27,282 nucleotides of DNA. It comes from a virus. The number at the start of each line of letters is the position of its first letter. The stretch's first letter is position 1. Shown in pieces: positions 1 through 5,831 of this stretch. The notes below the pieces were generated by a model. It worked only from the letters and a program-made list of their open reading frames with translations, was not told where the DNA came from and did not search any database. The stretch lies in the IMG/VR virus record IMGVR_UViG_3300026097_000082, positions 1 to 27,282 of that record, one strand, 5' to 3'. The position numbers were made by a program, and so were the translations under genes.

Positions 1-221
1 AGCTTCAAAGCGCATCTCCGTATTTCTTATCGGCATCCAACAGCGGTGGTTCATCAACCACCTATGTCACTGACGAGCATTACGCCAAGCCGGATTCCAA
101 CCGCGTGGTTCTTGTCGGCGGTAACGCATTTAATGGCGCGGCTGCGGGCGCGTTCTGCTTGGGTTCGGCTTATGCCTCTTCGCTTCGGTTTCGTTATTTC
201 GGCGCGCGGCTCGCCTTTTAA
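1..221 (+). CDS. DGR variable protein, C-terminal end (5' partial)
   Basis: The frame is open from base 3 and stops with TAA at 219-221, giving 72 residues of a protein that begins outside the window. The last 38 codons hold the variable repeat. They are rich in Gly/Ala/Ser/Phe/Tyr and end in a Gly-Ala-Arg-Leu-Ala-Phe tail, like the C-type-lectin-fold ends of known DGR target proteins such as Bordetella phage Mtd. In phages these targets are usually tail-tip or fibre receptor-binding proteins, and the nearby tail-fibre-like gene and lysis genes fit that. The role is inferred from the VR/TR relationship, because the N-terminal domain that would identify the structural class is missing. Codons that are AAY in the template read here as Phe, Ala, Gly, Ala, Tyr, Leu, Phe and Tyr, which is what adenine mutagenesis would give. 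Confidence 0.85.
   Translation, partial: LQSASPYFLSASNSGGSSTTYVTDEHYAKPDSNRVVLVGGNAFNGAAAGAFCLGSAYASSLRFRYFGARLAF
102..214 (+). repeat. DGR variable repeat (VR)
   Basis: This 113-bp segment at the 3' end of the variable protein gene aligns without gaps to 264-376. There are 27 mismatches. 26 lie where the template copy has A (changed to G, T or C) and one is a silent T-to-A at an Ala codon. The two copies diverge at once on both sides, so the boundaries are sharp. The VR ends five codons... more exactly seven bases, including the TAA, before base 222. A-specific substitution is the hallmark of retroelement mutagenic homing. Confidence 0.95.
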
Positions 222-235
222 TTTAAGGAGTACCA

Positions 236-404
236 AGGGGTGATTGACCATTTTGTCGTTCCACACGTGGTTCATGTCAGCAGTAACGCTAATAATGGCA
301 CGAATGCAGGCACGTTCTACTTGAATTCGAATAATGCCTCATCGAATCGGAATCGTAATATCGGCACGCAGCTCGCTGGTCGTAGTGCGCGGCCAATCAC
401 CCCT
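236..404 (+). ncRNA. Putative DGR template RNA core closed by a basal stem
   Basis: Bases 236-246 are perfectly complementary to 394-404 (11 bp). After one A-C mismatch, 248-249 pair with 391-392. The two arms stop 14 nt before the template repeat starts and 14 nt after it ends, so the TR sits centrally in a loop of about 140 nt. The stem is directly visible. That it folds in the template RNA and helps present or delimit the template is inference. The true transcript ends are unknown and the RNA probably continues into the spacer before the reverse transcriptase gene. Confidence 0.6.
264..376 (+). repeat. DGR template repeat (TR)
   Basis: This is the invariant template copy of the VR, 162 bp downstream of it. 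It has 32 adenines in 113 bp, and 26 of them differ in the VR. In the VR reading frame it contains nine AAT codons and one AAC codon. AAY codons are typical of templates because randomising the two adenines reaches many amino acids with no stop codon. It would be transcribed as the RNA copied error-prone by the downstream reverse transcriptase. The same frame is open from a GTG at 240 to a TGA at 477-479. Confidence 0.95.
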
Positions 405-475
405 GCTCGAAAGGGCGAATATGTCTACCCAATACAGGCTAGTAGCGGTTGCGAGCGTCTGGGGGAACATCAGCG

Positions 476-1489
476 ATGAAACGTAAAGGCAACCTTTTCG
501 AGAAGATCGTCAGCCTAGACAACATCCGTCTGGCTCATAAACAGGCGCGCAAGGGCAAGGCTTTCTATACCGAAGTCAAAATGGTCGATGCCGATGTTGA
601 CCACTACTGCGGTGAGATTCAGAAGATGCTTACCAACCAGACTTTCAATACCAGCGCCTACACGCTTGAAGATCGCTATGACGGGCGCAAGATGCGCACC
701 ATCTACAAACTGCCGTACTACCCTGACCGTATCGTGCAGCATGCGCTTCTCAATGTGGCAGGGCCAGTGCTGACCAACGCACTTATCCGTGACACCTACC
801 AGTCGATCACGGGGCGCGGCACAAGCGATGCCATGAGGCGTGTCAAGCGTCTGGTGCGCAGCGAGAATTGCCCCAAATACGCGCTGAAGATTGATGTGGC
901 CAAGTACTACCCCTCAGTCGATAACCGCCTTCTCAAAGCCGCTGTACGACGCAAGATCAAATGTGAGAAAACACTGTGGCTGCTCGACAATATCATCGAC
1001 AGTATGCCGGGCCTGCCCATTGGCAACTACACGTCTCAAATACTGGGCAATGTGTACCTGAACGAATTTGATTGGAAGGTCAAGCAAGAAATCAAGCCTA
1101 CTGGTTACTTCCGTTACTGCGACGATATCGTCTTCATGGCCGACGCGCCTGGCGATCTGATGGCCATGAAGACTTGGGCTGAAAAAGAACTGTCCAAACT
1201 CAAGCTGTCTATCAAGCCTTCATGGAACATCTACAACGTGGCCGCGCAAGGTATCGACTTCGTGGGCTACGTCTTTAAGCCTGAGCGCACTCGGTTGCGT
1301 AGGGGAATAAAGCAAAGTTTTGTAAACGCTTGTCGTTCATTGAAAGAAATGCCAAAAACGACACGCAACCTAAGCCGCGTCATGGCCTACAAAGGGTGGG
1401 TCAAGTCATGTAATGGCAAAACCCTGTGGCGCAAACACACTCACCAAATCCGTCCGATTTACCCCACTCAAATCAGAGGTGCATTATGA
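476..1489 (+). CDS. DGR reverse transcriptase
   Basis: A 337-aa reverse transcriptase that should copy the TR RNA into mutagenised cDNA for homing into the VR. Visible motifs are the first catalytic aspartate region (Lys-Ile-Asp-Val-Ala-Lys-Tyr-Tyr, about residues 138-145), the motif LPIGNYTSQ (about 180-188), in which Ser-Gln replaces the Gln-Gly common in other RTs as in DGR enzymes, and the active site YCDD (214-217). Length matches known DGR RTs. ATG at 476 is preferred over an in-frame TTG at 449 because GGGGGA precedes it at a good distance. This ATG overlaps the TGA that ends the open frame running through the template. No avd-like accessory gene lies between VR and RT or just downstream. 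The 3' end overlaps the next gene (ATGA). Confidence 0.95.
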   Translation: MKRKGNLFEKIVSLDNIRLAHKQARKGKAFYTEVKMVDADVDHYCGEIQKMLTNQTFNTSAYTLEDRYDGRKMRTIYKLPYYPDRIVQHALLNVAGPVLTNALIRDTYQSITGRGTSDAMRRVKRLVRSENCPKYALKIDVAKYYPSVDNRLLKAAVRRKIKCEKTLWLLDNIIDSMPGLPIGNYTSQILGNVYLNEFDWKVKQEIKPTGYFRYCDDIVFMADAPGDLMAMKTWAEKELSKLKLSIKPSWNIYNVAAQGIDFVGYVFKPERTRLRRGIKQSFVNACRSLKEMPKTTRNLSRVMAYKGWVKSCNGKTLWRKHTHQIRPIYPTQIRGAL

Positions 1490-1824
1490 AAACCTACTCA
1501 CAGACCCAACCCGATACTTATGTCATCTCTGGCAACGAGGTGCGTATCCACTGGGACGTTCAAGAACAGACCACGCAGGACATGGATGGCCAAGACCAGA
1601 CGCAATGGGTGGCTAACGAGGCCGTGGCTTTTGTCCACGACACCCGTGAAATCCTAATTGAAAAGATCATCGGCTCGGTCTACTCGGTTCAGCAAGAGAT
1701 TGCCACGATTAACAACCGAGATGAAAAGCCTGATACCTACGATGATTACCAGAGCTTGCGCGCAACCGCCAAGCAATTGGCTGATAACTGGCTGTCTCAA
1801 AAAGCCGCTTTGCTGGAGGGCTAA
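1486..1824 (+). CDS. Hypothetical protein (112 aa) downstream of DGR RT
   Basis: ATG at 1486 overlaps the reverse transcriptase stop (ATGA) and has an AGAGGT ribosome site, so it is probably translationally coupled to the RT. The protein is acidic, Gln/Asp/Thr-rich in its first 45 residues, then has a predicted helical half with a Tyr-Asp-Asp-Tyr-Gln-x-Leu-Arg-x-x-Ala stretch and a Trp near the end. It has no signal peptide or membrane segment. The helical second half and its place between the RT and a fibre-like gene recall small tail-fibre assembly proteins, but I do not recognise a family. It is too acidic to be an obvious Avd, which is a small basic helical-bundle protein. Confidence 0.75.
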   Translation: MKTYSQTQPDTYVISGNEVRIHWDVQEQTTQDMDGQDQTQWVANEAVAFVHDTREILIEKIIGSVYSVQQEIATINNRDEKPDTYDDYQSLRATAKQLADNWLSQKAALLEG

Positions 1825-1826
1825 TC

Positions 1827-2606
1827 ATGGCTGACGTAACCATCGACGACCTGCCATCAGGCGCAGCACTGCAAGACTCTGACTCTCTGGTGGTCGAGCA
1901 GGGCAGTAGCGGCTCACGGCGCACAGTCAAGCTGACCGCTGACGCTATCAAGTCCTATGTGCCGAACATCAACCAGAAATACATCTGGGACAGGCTTGGC
2001 TATGTGCCTGCCAATCTGGATGGTTCAAACGCCACGGGGCTGTGGAACATCAACATCAATGGCTTTGCCACGAAGTTGTTCAAAAACGCAACGTATGAGG
2101 TCAGTGGGCTGACAACTGATTCACTGACTGTCACTGACATGGTGGTCAAGGGCGAGGTGGATTTAACGCAAGCCACTGCGCTGCGCTTCCCAGAGGACAC
2201 CATCGCAGTCAAGGACACCATCCGCGCTGAGAACAAAGTCATCTGTGAAGGTCAAATCGAGACCGACACGTTCAAGGCCGATGGCGCTGCCGATGCCTAC
2301 CGCTTTGTGGCAGGCACGTACTGTGAAGGCACTCGCTGGCGCGCGCGTCCGACCAATCAGCCCGCGCAGTCTGCCTATCCTGAGATTTACTACGACGTGG
2401 ACTTAAACGTGTGGCGTGGCTACGTCAAAACGGCTACAGGCGGCTACTGGCAAGACCTGTCACTGCGACGCATTAAGGATGACCCAAACAACGAAGTCAA
2501 CGAGCCTTACAACGGCATGCAGGTCATGAACCAGTACGACCGTTTGTGGCGCTACCTCGGCGACGAGTGGAAAATTGTGGACTATCCGGGGAAGACGTTT
2601 GTTTGA
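1827..2606 (+). CDS. Tail-fibre-like structural protein
   Basis: A 259-aa protein starting two bases after the previous stop, with a ribosome site (GGAGG) inside the end of that gene. The middle carries the Gly-Ser-Asn-Ala-Thr-Gly-Leu-Trp-Asn-Ile-Asn-Ile stretch (about residues 65-80), a pattern common in tail-fibre and spike repeats. The rest is Thr/Val/Asp-rich and looks beta-structured, with Trp/Tyr-rich segments toward the C-terminus. It probably forms part of the host-contact apparatus with the DGR-diversified protein. The family call rests on composition and one motif. A base-plate or tail-needle accessory role is equally possible. Confidence 0.6.
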   Translation: MADVTIDDLPSGAALQDSDSLVVEQGSSGSRRTVKLTADAIKSYVPNINQKYIWDRLGYVPANLDGSNATGLWNININGFATKLFKNATYEVSGLTTDSLTVTDMVVKGEVDLTQATALRFPEDTIAVKDTIRAENKVICEGQIETDTFKADGAADAYRFVAGTYCEGTRWRARPTNQPAQSAYPEIYYDVDLNVWRGYVKTATGGYWQDLSLRRIKDDPNNEVNEPYNGMQVMNQYDRLWRYLGDEWKIVDYPGKTFV

Positions 2607-2937
2607 TTGCTGCATAGATATATCGCACCTACTGACGCACTTTGCCAGCGCAGGTGCGGCTGCTTTGGGTGGTGGGTCAATGATGGTCTACATGCAGCCT
2701 GCCACGGTCAAAGAGGCTGCAATGCGCCTCATCGTCTCGGTGGGCGCAGGAACCATGTTGGCTCCTACTATCACGCGCAAGATTTTTGATGACCCTGTGA
2801 CCGATATCCATGTGGTGGCAGGCATATCGTTTGCGCTAGGTTTCATAGCATGGTCGGCGCTTGGCAGTGTCGCACGATACTTTGAACATCGCCGCCAAGA
2901 CGATGCCGTTCAACTTTTTCAAGGCATAAAAAAATGA
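2599..2937 (+). CDS. Small membrane protein, holin candidate
   Basis: With a TTG start at 2599 the protein is 112 aa. GGGGAAG at 2588-2594 is a well-placed ribosome site; an earlier TTG at 2575 has none as good. Three hydrophobic segments are visible, near residues 14-34, 45-62 and 72-95, followed by a charged, Arg/Gln-rich tail. A short protein with several membrane segments just before an endolysin fits a holin, which releases the endolysin by permeabilising the inner membrane. The assignment comes from topology and position. The next small membrane protein is a competing candidate and the two may act as holin and antiholin. Confidence 0.6.
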   Translation: MFDCCIDISHLLTHFASAGAAALGGGSMMVYMQPATVKEAAMRLIVSVGAGTMLAPTITRKIFDDPVTDIHVVAGISFALGFIAWSALGSVARYFEHRRQDDAVQLFQGIKK

Positions 2938-3248
2938 TTCACGGGTTTCTTTACGGCATCCAGTTTGCCATCACATTTGCCATCGGCACACTGGTATTGG
3001 TCGGTCTTTTCAGGGGCGTTTGGGAAACAGCATCCCAGAGCAAAGGGCTGTTTTGGGCTATCGGGTGGTCATCGTACTTGGTCAGCTACTCGTCTTTTGT
3101 CAAAGCCATTGACGGGCCTCCATCGCCAGTTTTTGAGGTGTTCGCCACGGTGTCTCAATTAGTTTTCTACGCATTCGTTTTGACCTACATCCTCGTTTAC
3201 TTAATCACCAAGTGGAGCGACCATGAAGATTTCACAGCAGGGCATTGA
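2934..3248 (+). CDS. Small membrane protein in lysis cassette
   Basis: A 104-aa protein whose ATG overlaps the previous stop (ATGA) and whose 3' end overlaps the endolysin start by 26 bases, so all three are tightly coupled. Three hydrophobic stretches are seen, near residues 8-30, 38-58 and 68-93, rich in Phe, Tyr and Leu, with a short charged tail. It could be the true holin, an antiholin or another lysis regulator. No family is recognised. Overlaps on both sides argue that it is a genuine gene. Confidence 0.65.
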   Translation: MIHGFLYGIQFAITFAIGTLVLVGLFRGVWETASQSKGLFWAIGWSSYLVSYSSFVKAIDGPPSPVFEVFATVSQLVFYAFVLTYILVYLITKWSDHEDFTAGH

Positions 3249-3666
3249 CCTTATCAAAGACTTAGAGGGGTTTCGCTCTAAAGCCTATGCCGACCCTGCT
3301 AGTCGCACTGGACTGCCCATTACCATTGGATACGGCAGGGCGCATGGTGTGGTGTTGGGCGATGTCTGTACCCCCGCCCAAGCCGAGGAGTGGCTGAAGG
3401 AAGATTTGGAAGCAGTTGAGGACTGCATCAACTCTTATGTCAAAGTGCCACTGTCTCAGCATGCGTTCGATGCACTGGCATCCTTTACCTACAACCTTGG
3501 TTGTCACGACCTAGAGAAAAGCACCCTTTTGCGACTCTTAAATGCAGGTGATCGCAAAGCCGCTGCTGACGAATTCCATCGGTGGGTCTACAGCGGTGGG
3601 CGAATCGTCAACGGTTTAGTCAACCGCAGACAAAAGGAAGCTGATGTTTTTAAGCACGGTTATTGA
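3223..3666 (+). CDS. Endolysin, GH24 (T4/P22-type) lysozyme
   Basis: A 147-aa muramidase that hydrolyses the beta-1,4 bond between N-acetylmuramic acid and N-acetylglucosamine. The N-terminus holds the Glu-Gly-Phe-Arg catalytic segment (E15), the aspartate of Tyr-Ala-Asp-Pro (D24) and the Thr-Ile-Gly-Tyr-Gly motif (T34), the E-D-T triad of glycoside hydrolase family 24. The Asp-to-Thr spacing is a few residues longer than in T4 lysozyme. There is no signal peptide or signal-anchor segment, so it should be a cytoplasmic endolysin needing a holin. The C-terminal Asn-Arg-Arg-Gln-Lys-Glu motif is also typical. Its end overlaps the Rz-like gene. Confidence 0.93.
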   Translation: MKISQQGIDLIKDLEGFRSKAYADPASRTGLPITIGYGRAHGVVLGDVCTPAQAEEWLKEDLEAVEDCINSYVKVPLSQHAFDALASFTYNLGCHDLEKSTLLRLLNAGDRKAAADEFHRWVYSGGRIVNGLVNRRQKEADVFKHGY

Positions 3667-4084
3667 ATTCCTGCGTTCTCGTGCGCTAACGCTGGTAGGC
3701 ATTGGTATAACTTTCGTTGCTGGTGCTGCCGTGGGATGGCTACACGAACACGACAAGCTAGTTGCGTACCGTGCGTCCGTGGAATCAATTGCCGCCGAAC
3801 AGGAGATTAAAAACCGTGAAACAATTGCCAAGCATAATCAAACCACTCGCGACATCCATAAGGAATATGCGAACGCCCTTGATCGTCTGCATCAGTACTA
3901 TAATGGTAGGCTGCGGGACAACAAAAATACCCGTGGAATGCCCGCCAATTCCACAGCCGCCAGCAGAACTTCTAACCCCTCCCCCAACCAACCTCTTACC
4001 ACCACAGAACGACTAGAGTGCGCTGAGTCCGTACTCAAGTTGATCGAACTACAGAAATGGGTGCGTGAAATCACGTCCCAGTAG
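3644..4084 (+). CDS. Rz: Rz-like i-spanin
   Basis: A 146-aa inner-membrane spanin candidate. It has one N-terminal membrane segment (about residues 14-33) followed by a long charged, helix-prone periplasmic region (about 38-92) and a low-complexity Ser/Asn/Pro stretch. Start ATG 3644 has an AAGGAAG site and overlaps the endolysin gene by 23 bases, the usual arrangement. In Gram-negative hosts i-spanin and o-spanin fuse the inner and outer membranes as the last lysis step. An Rz1-type lipoprotein is encoded inside it in another frame, which strongly supports the call. Confidence 0.88.
   Translation: MFLSTVIEFLRSRALTLVGIGITFVAGAAVGWLHEHDKLVAYRASVESIAAEQEIKNRETIAKHNQTTRDIHKEYANALDRLHQYYNGRLRDNKNTRGMPANSTAASRTSNPSPNQPLTTTERLECAESVLKLIELQKWVREITSQ
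3867..4016 (+). CDS. Rz1: Rz1-like o-spanin lipoprotein, nested in Rz
   Basis: A 49-aa protein in the +1 frame relative to Rz and entirely inside it. ATG 3867 has AAGGA just upstream. The frame is open earlier (from 3762), but starting at 3867 puts a proper lipoprotein signal at the N-terminus: a short hydrophobic stretch ending in the lipobox Met-Val-Gly-Cys. The mature part is short and very proline-rich (Cys-Pro-Pro-Ile-Pro-Gln-Pro-Pro and further Pro-Pro pairs), exactly as in Rz1 proteins. It should be anchored in the outer membrane and bind the Rz periplasmic domain. Confidence 0.9.
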   Translation: MRTPLIVCISTIMVGCGTTKIPVECPPIPQPPAELLTPPPTNLLPPQND

Positions 4085-4088
4085 GTCT

Positions 4089-4141
4089 TGACCGTGTTGG
4101 TCAGGATGTGGCTACGACATTTCGTAGTATTGGTAAGGAGG
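4089..4141 (+). promoter_or_regulatory. Two small hairpins and a strong ribosome site before the secreted trio
   Basis: Between Rz and the first secreted protein are two inverted repeats: TGACC/GGTCA (4089-4093 with 4099-4103) and CTACGA/TCGTAG (4112-4117 with 4122-4127, 4-nt loop). A near-perfect Shine-Dalgarno AAGGAGG follows at 4135-4141, seven bases before the ATG. No convincing sigma70 promoter is seen. The hairpins may terminate weakly, stabilise the mRNA 5' end or bind a regulator. Confidence 0.5.
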
Positions 4142-4147
4142 TTTCTG

Positions 4148-4615
4148 ATGAAGAAATCACTTTTAGCCGTTGCGCTGTCTTTCGGGGCAGTGAGCGCGGC
4201 ACATGCCTTTAGCGTGGATACTACCGGGCGCGTTGAAAACGCCTGCGTGTTCACCGAGGTGTCAGCGGGTGACTTTGGCTCTAACGCCATCGACCCAACC
4301 GCGCTGTCAACGTCTCACGTTGGCGGATCGGGTCCAGTCGTGTCGTTTACCTTTACGGGTCAACCCACTTTGGCCATCACTGGCCCAACCTCGTTTAGCA
4401 CTGCGCCAGAATTGGGCGAGATCGTGCCAGTTTTCACGACTCTCGCTTCAACCACGGCAAAAGGCTCGCTCACCTTTTCGGGCAACTCGGCCTCGACTGT
4501 CTACACGACAGGTTCTGGTGACACTGTGAACCTCGGTTTGCAAGTGTCTACTGGCTCAGAGACCAACTTCCCGGCTGGTGACTACGCCGCAGCCACTACG
4601 CTTACTTGCTCGTAA
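4148..4615 (+). CDS. Secreted pilin-like (fimbrial-subunit-like) protein
   Basis: A 155-aa protein with a clear Sec signal peptide (Met-Lys-Lys, hydrophobic core, Ala-His-Ala cleavage site near residue 20). The mature part is Thr/Ser/Gly/Val-rich and beta-type. It has Cys near its start (Val-Glu-Asn-Ala-Cys-Val-Phe) and a second Cys in the C-terminal Ala-Gly-Asp-Tyr-Ala-Ala-Ala-Thr-Thr-Leu-Thr-Cys-Ser, a terminal beta-strand pattern like fimbrial subunits and spore-coat-U/DUF4402-like proteins. ATG 4148 is fixed by AAGGAGG and the signal peptide. It heads a three-gene run in which every product is exported. Such a protein is not a standard phage virion part. A conversion factor or surface-modifying protein is inferred, not shown. 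Confidence 0.7.
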   Translation: MKKSLLAVALSFGAVSAAHAFSVDTTGRVENACVFTEVSAGDFGSNAIDPTALSTSHVGGSGPVVSFTFTGQPTLAITGPTSFSTAPELGEIVPVFTTLASTTAKGSLTFSGNSASTVYTTGSGDTVNLGLQVSTGSETNFPAGDYAAATTLTCS

Positions 4616-4618
4616 GCC

Positions 4619-5029
4619 ATGGCTAAGTCCAACATCCTAGTTGGGCTTCTGTGCGCTCTCACGGTTTCGGCTGTGGGGGCGCATGGAATCTCCCCAACCC
4701 GCTTACAAGCCCCGTCTGGGTCTAAAGTCATCGGCTTCCAATTCAAAGCCATGAACTTCTTGAGTCGGGCGGCCACTTATCGGGTCGAGTGCTACCGAAA
4801 TGCGCTTGCTTTTCCAGTCCCATGTTTGGCCATGCCAAAGCAATTCAGGCTATCAGCCAATGGTTCTAGACCCTTTCGAGTGCGTCTAGATACCAATGGC
4901 AAGGACGGTCTGTATTACGTTTGTACAGCCTACATACCGGAGCCGGGTGAGGCATCAGTTATTACCCGGACGTGCGCCAGATTCGGTGTCGGTGTTGACC
5001 CTGAAACCAGAGGGGCAGAACCAGAATGA
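4619..5029 (+). CDS. Secreted protein resembling a PapD-like chaperone N-domain
   Basis: A 136-aa protein with an N-terminal signal peptide (cleavage after Val-Gly-Ala near residue 21). The mature start Ile-Ser-Pro-Thr-Arg-Leu and the segment Pro-Lys-Gln-Phe-Arg-Leu-Ser-Ala-Asn-Gly-Ser-Arg-Pro-Phe-Arg-Val-Arg resemble the first Ig-like domain of periplasmic pilus chaperones (a Pro-x-x-Phe-x-Leu strand followed by a conserved Arg strand). Four cysteines are present. It is about half the length of a full two-domain chaperone. It begins three bases after the pilin-like gene and overlaps the next gene (ATGA), so the three are one operon. The resemblance is by pattern only and could be wrong. Confidence 0.6.
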   Translation: MAKSNILVGLLCALTVSAVGAHGISPTRLQAPSGSKVIGFQFKAMNFLSRAATYRVECYRNALAFPVPCLAMPKQFRLSANGSRPFRVRLDTNGKDGLYYVCTAYIPEPGEASVITRTCARFGVGVDPETRGAEPE

Positions 5030-5451
5030 GATTGCTCTACGCGCTCGCATTCGCTCCATGTGTGGCAATGGCAGACTTGGGACAACTGAGCCTGCCTGCG
5101 CCCCCGTCATGGCCAACAGGTAACGACAAGGTTCGCAGTGCCGATGGTGTGCAGTGCGAGACAAGCACGACCCCACGCGACTGGTACATGGACATTGGGA
5201 TTGTAGGTGGCCGAGGCAATGGCCTTGGGTCAAACTCCAACCCGACAATCATTGATGTCAACAGCACGTTCGTGAACAACAATTTTGAGCGCAACACGAT
5301 GGCTATCTATGCGCGGGTGGTCATCAACCTCGACAAACCCAAACCGCACATTGATTGTGGTCGTCTGTATCAACTAGAAATTGATCGCCTCAAGATGGAA
5401 ATTGAGTACCTGCAAATGGGTCAGGGCGTGGCAGGTGGGGTAGTGGAGTAA
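5026..5451 (+). CDS. Secreted protein of unknown function (141 aa)
   Basis: Starts on an ATGA overlap with the chaperone-like gene. It has a signal peptide (Ala-Met-Ala cleavage site near residue 16), a Gly/Asn-rich middle (Gly-Gly-Arg-Gly-Asn-Gly), two cysteines that could pair, and a C-terminal helix with heptad-like Leu/Ile spacing (about residues 115-132). No family is recognised. Being the third exported product in a coupled operon, it may partner with the pilin-like and chaperone-like proteins. Its stop codon lies directly against the first structured RNA element. Confidence 0.7.
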   Translation: MRLLYALAFAPCVAMADLGQLSLPAPPSWPTGNDKVRSADGVQCETSTTPRDWYMDIGIVGGRGNGLGSNSNPTIIDVNSTFVNNNFERNTMAIYARVVINLDKPKPHIDCGRLYQLEIDRLKMEIEYLQMGQGVAGGVVE

Positions 5452-5543
5452 GCGGGGTTGGATGAAGCACCATTCAGCCCGAAGTAGCGGGGCGGGATTG
5501 CCCGTAACTTCACAGGCGGCTAAGACCTGCTCCCCGCTTTTTT
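5452..5543 (+). ncRNA. Structured RNA element, copy A, ending in a terminator
   Basis: The outer stem GCGGGG/CCCCGC (5452-5457 with 5532-5537) is followed by six T residues, so it doubles as an intrinsic terminator for the secreted operon. Inside are GGATGAAGCACC (5460-5471), a middle hairpin (GAAGT 5481-5485 with ACTTC 5507-5511, plus inner CGGG/CCCG) and a hairpin CAGG/CCTG (5513-5516 with 5526-5529) whose 9-nt loop is CGGCTAAGA. The same plan, with the same 5' element and an identical 9-nt loop, recurs at 5582-5675. AGC of the 5' element could pair with GCT of the loop. I do not recognise the class. Confidence 0.7.
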
Positions 5544-5581
5544 CCATTGTAAATAAAATCATCGACACGACTTAATAAGTC

Positions 5582-5675
5582 GCGGGCCGGGATATAGCAC
5601 CCTTTCGTTTAACGAACGGTCGTGACCTCGTTCGCAACTTTATCCTCGGCGGCTAAGACCGAGCGCCCGCTTTTT
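5582..5675 (+). ncRNA. Structured RNA element, copy B, ending in a terminator
   Basis: The outer stem GCGGGC/GCCCGC (5582-5587 with 5665-5670) is followed by TTTTT. It contains GGATATAGCACC (5590-5601), a middle hairpin (CGAACG 5613-5618 with CGTTCG 5629-5634) and a hairpin CTCGG/CCGAG (5645-5649 with 5659-5663) with loop CGGCTAAGA, identical to copy A. Compared with A, the sixth outer pair is C-G instead of G-C and two pairs of the last hairpin are changed on both sides. Structure is therefore kept while sequence drifts. A small inverted repeat (5568-5573 with 5577-5582) sits just upstream. Confidence 0.7.
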
Positions 5676-5831
5676 ATTCCAGTTCTCCAGGTGTGGCGTA
5701 AATTTGCCATAAATGCTTTTCGCTCCCCCTGTATAGATGTCAAAACGCATAAACAGATTTCGATGATGCTGTCAGTGCGAAACCTAGTGTTTATGCGGCT
5801 TTCCAGCTATTTGTACCCACTTTTAACGTGC
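5676..5831. other. Non-coding attP flank with a 10-bp inverted repeat
   Basis: No convincing gene lies between the second RNA element and the tRNA fragment. An inverted repeat CGCATAAACA (5746-5755) / TGTTTATGCG (5788-5797) is present, with a related CATAAA at 5709-5714. Their place beside the attachment core makes them candidate integrase arm-type or excisionase binding sites. That is inference from position only. Confidence 0.4.

Noticed and set aside
216-230. Hairpin after the VR like that of the Bordetella phage DGR
   Set aside because: Only a 4-bp CCTT/AAGG pairing is possible, too weak to claim as the homing-associated cruciform.
449-475. N-terminal extension of the reverse transcriptase from a TTG
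   Set aside because: ATG 476 has the better ribosome site and gives the usual RT N-terminus; the extension lies in the TR-RT spacer.
240-479. Independent protein-coding gene over the template repeat
   Set aside because: The sequence is explained by the template repeat and its flanks; the open frame is noted as a possible coupling device, not annotated as a gene.
3762-3866. Longer Rz1 N-terminus
   Set aside because: It would bury the lipoprotein signal 35 residues inside the protein; ATG 3867 gives a proper signal with lipobox.
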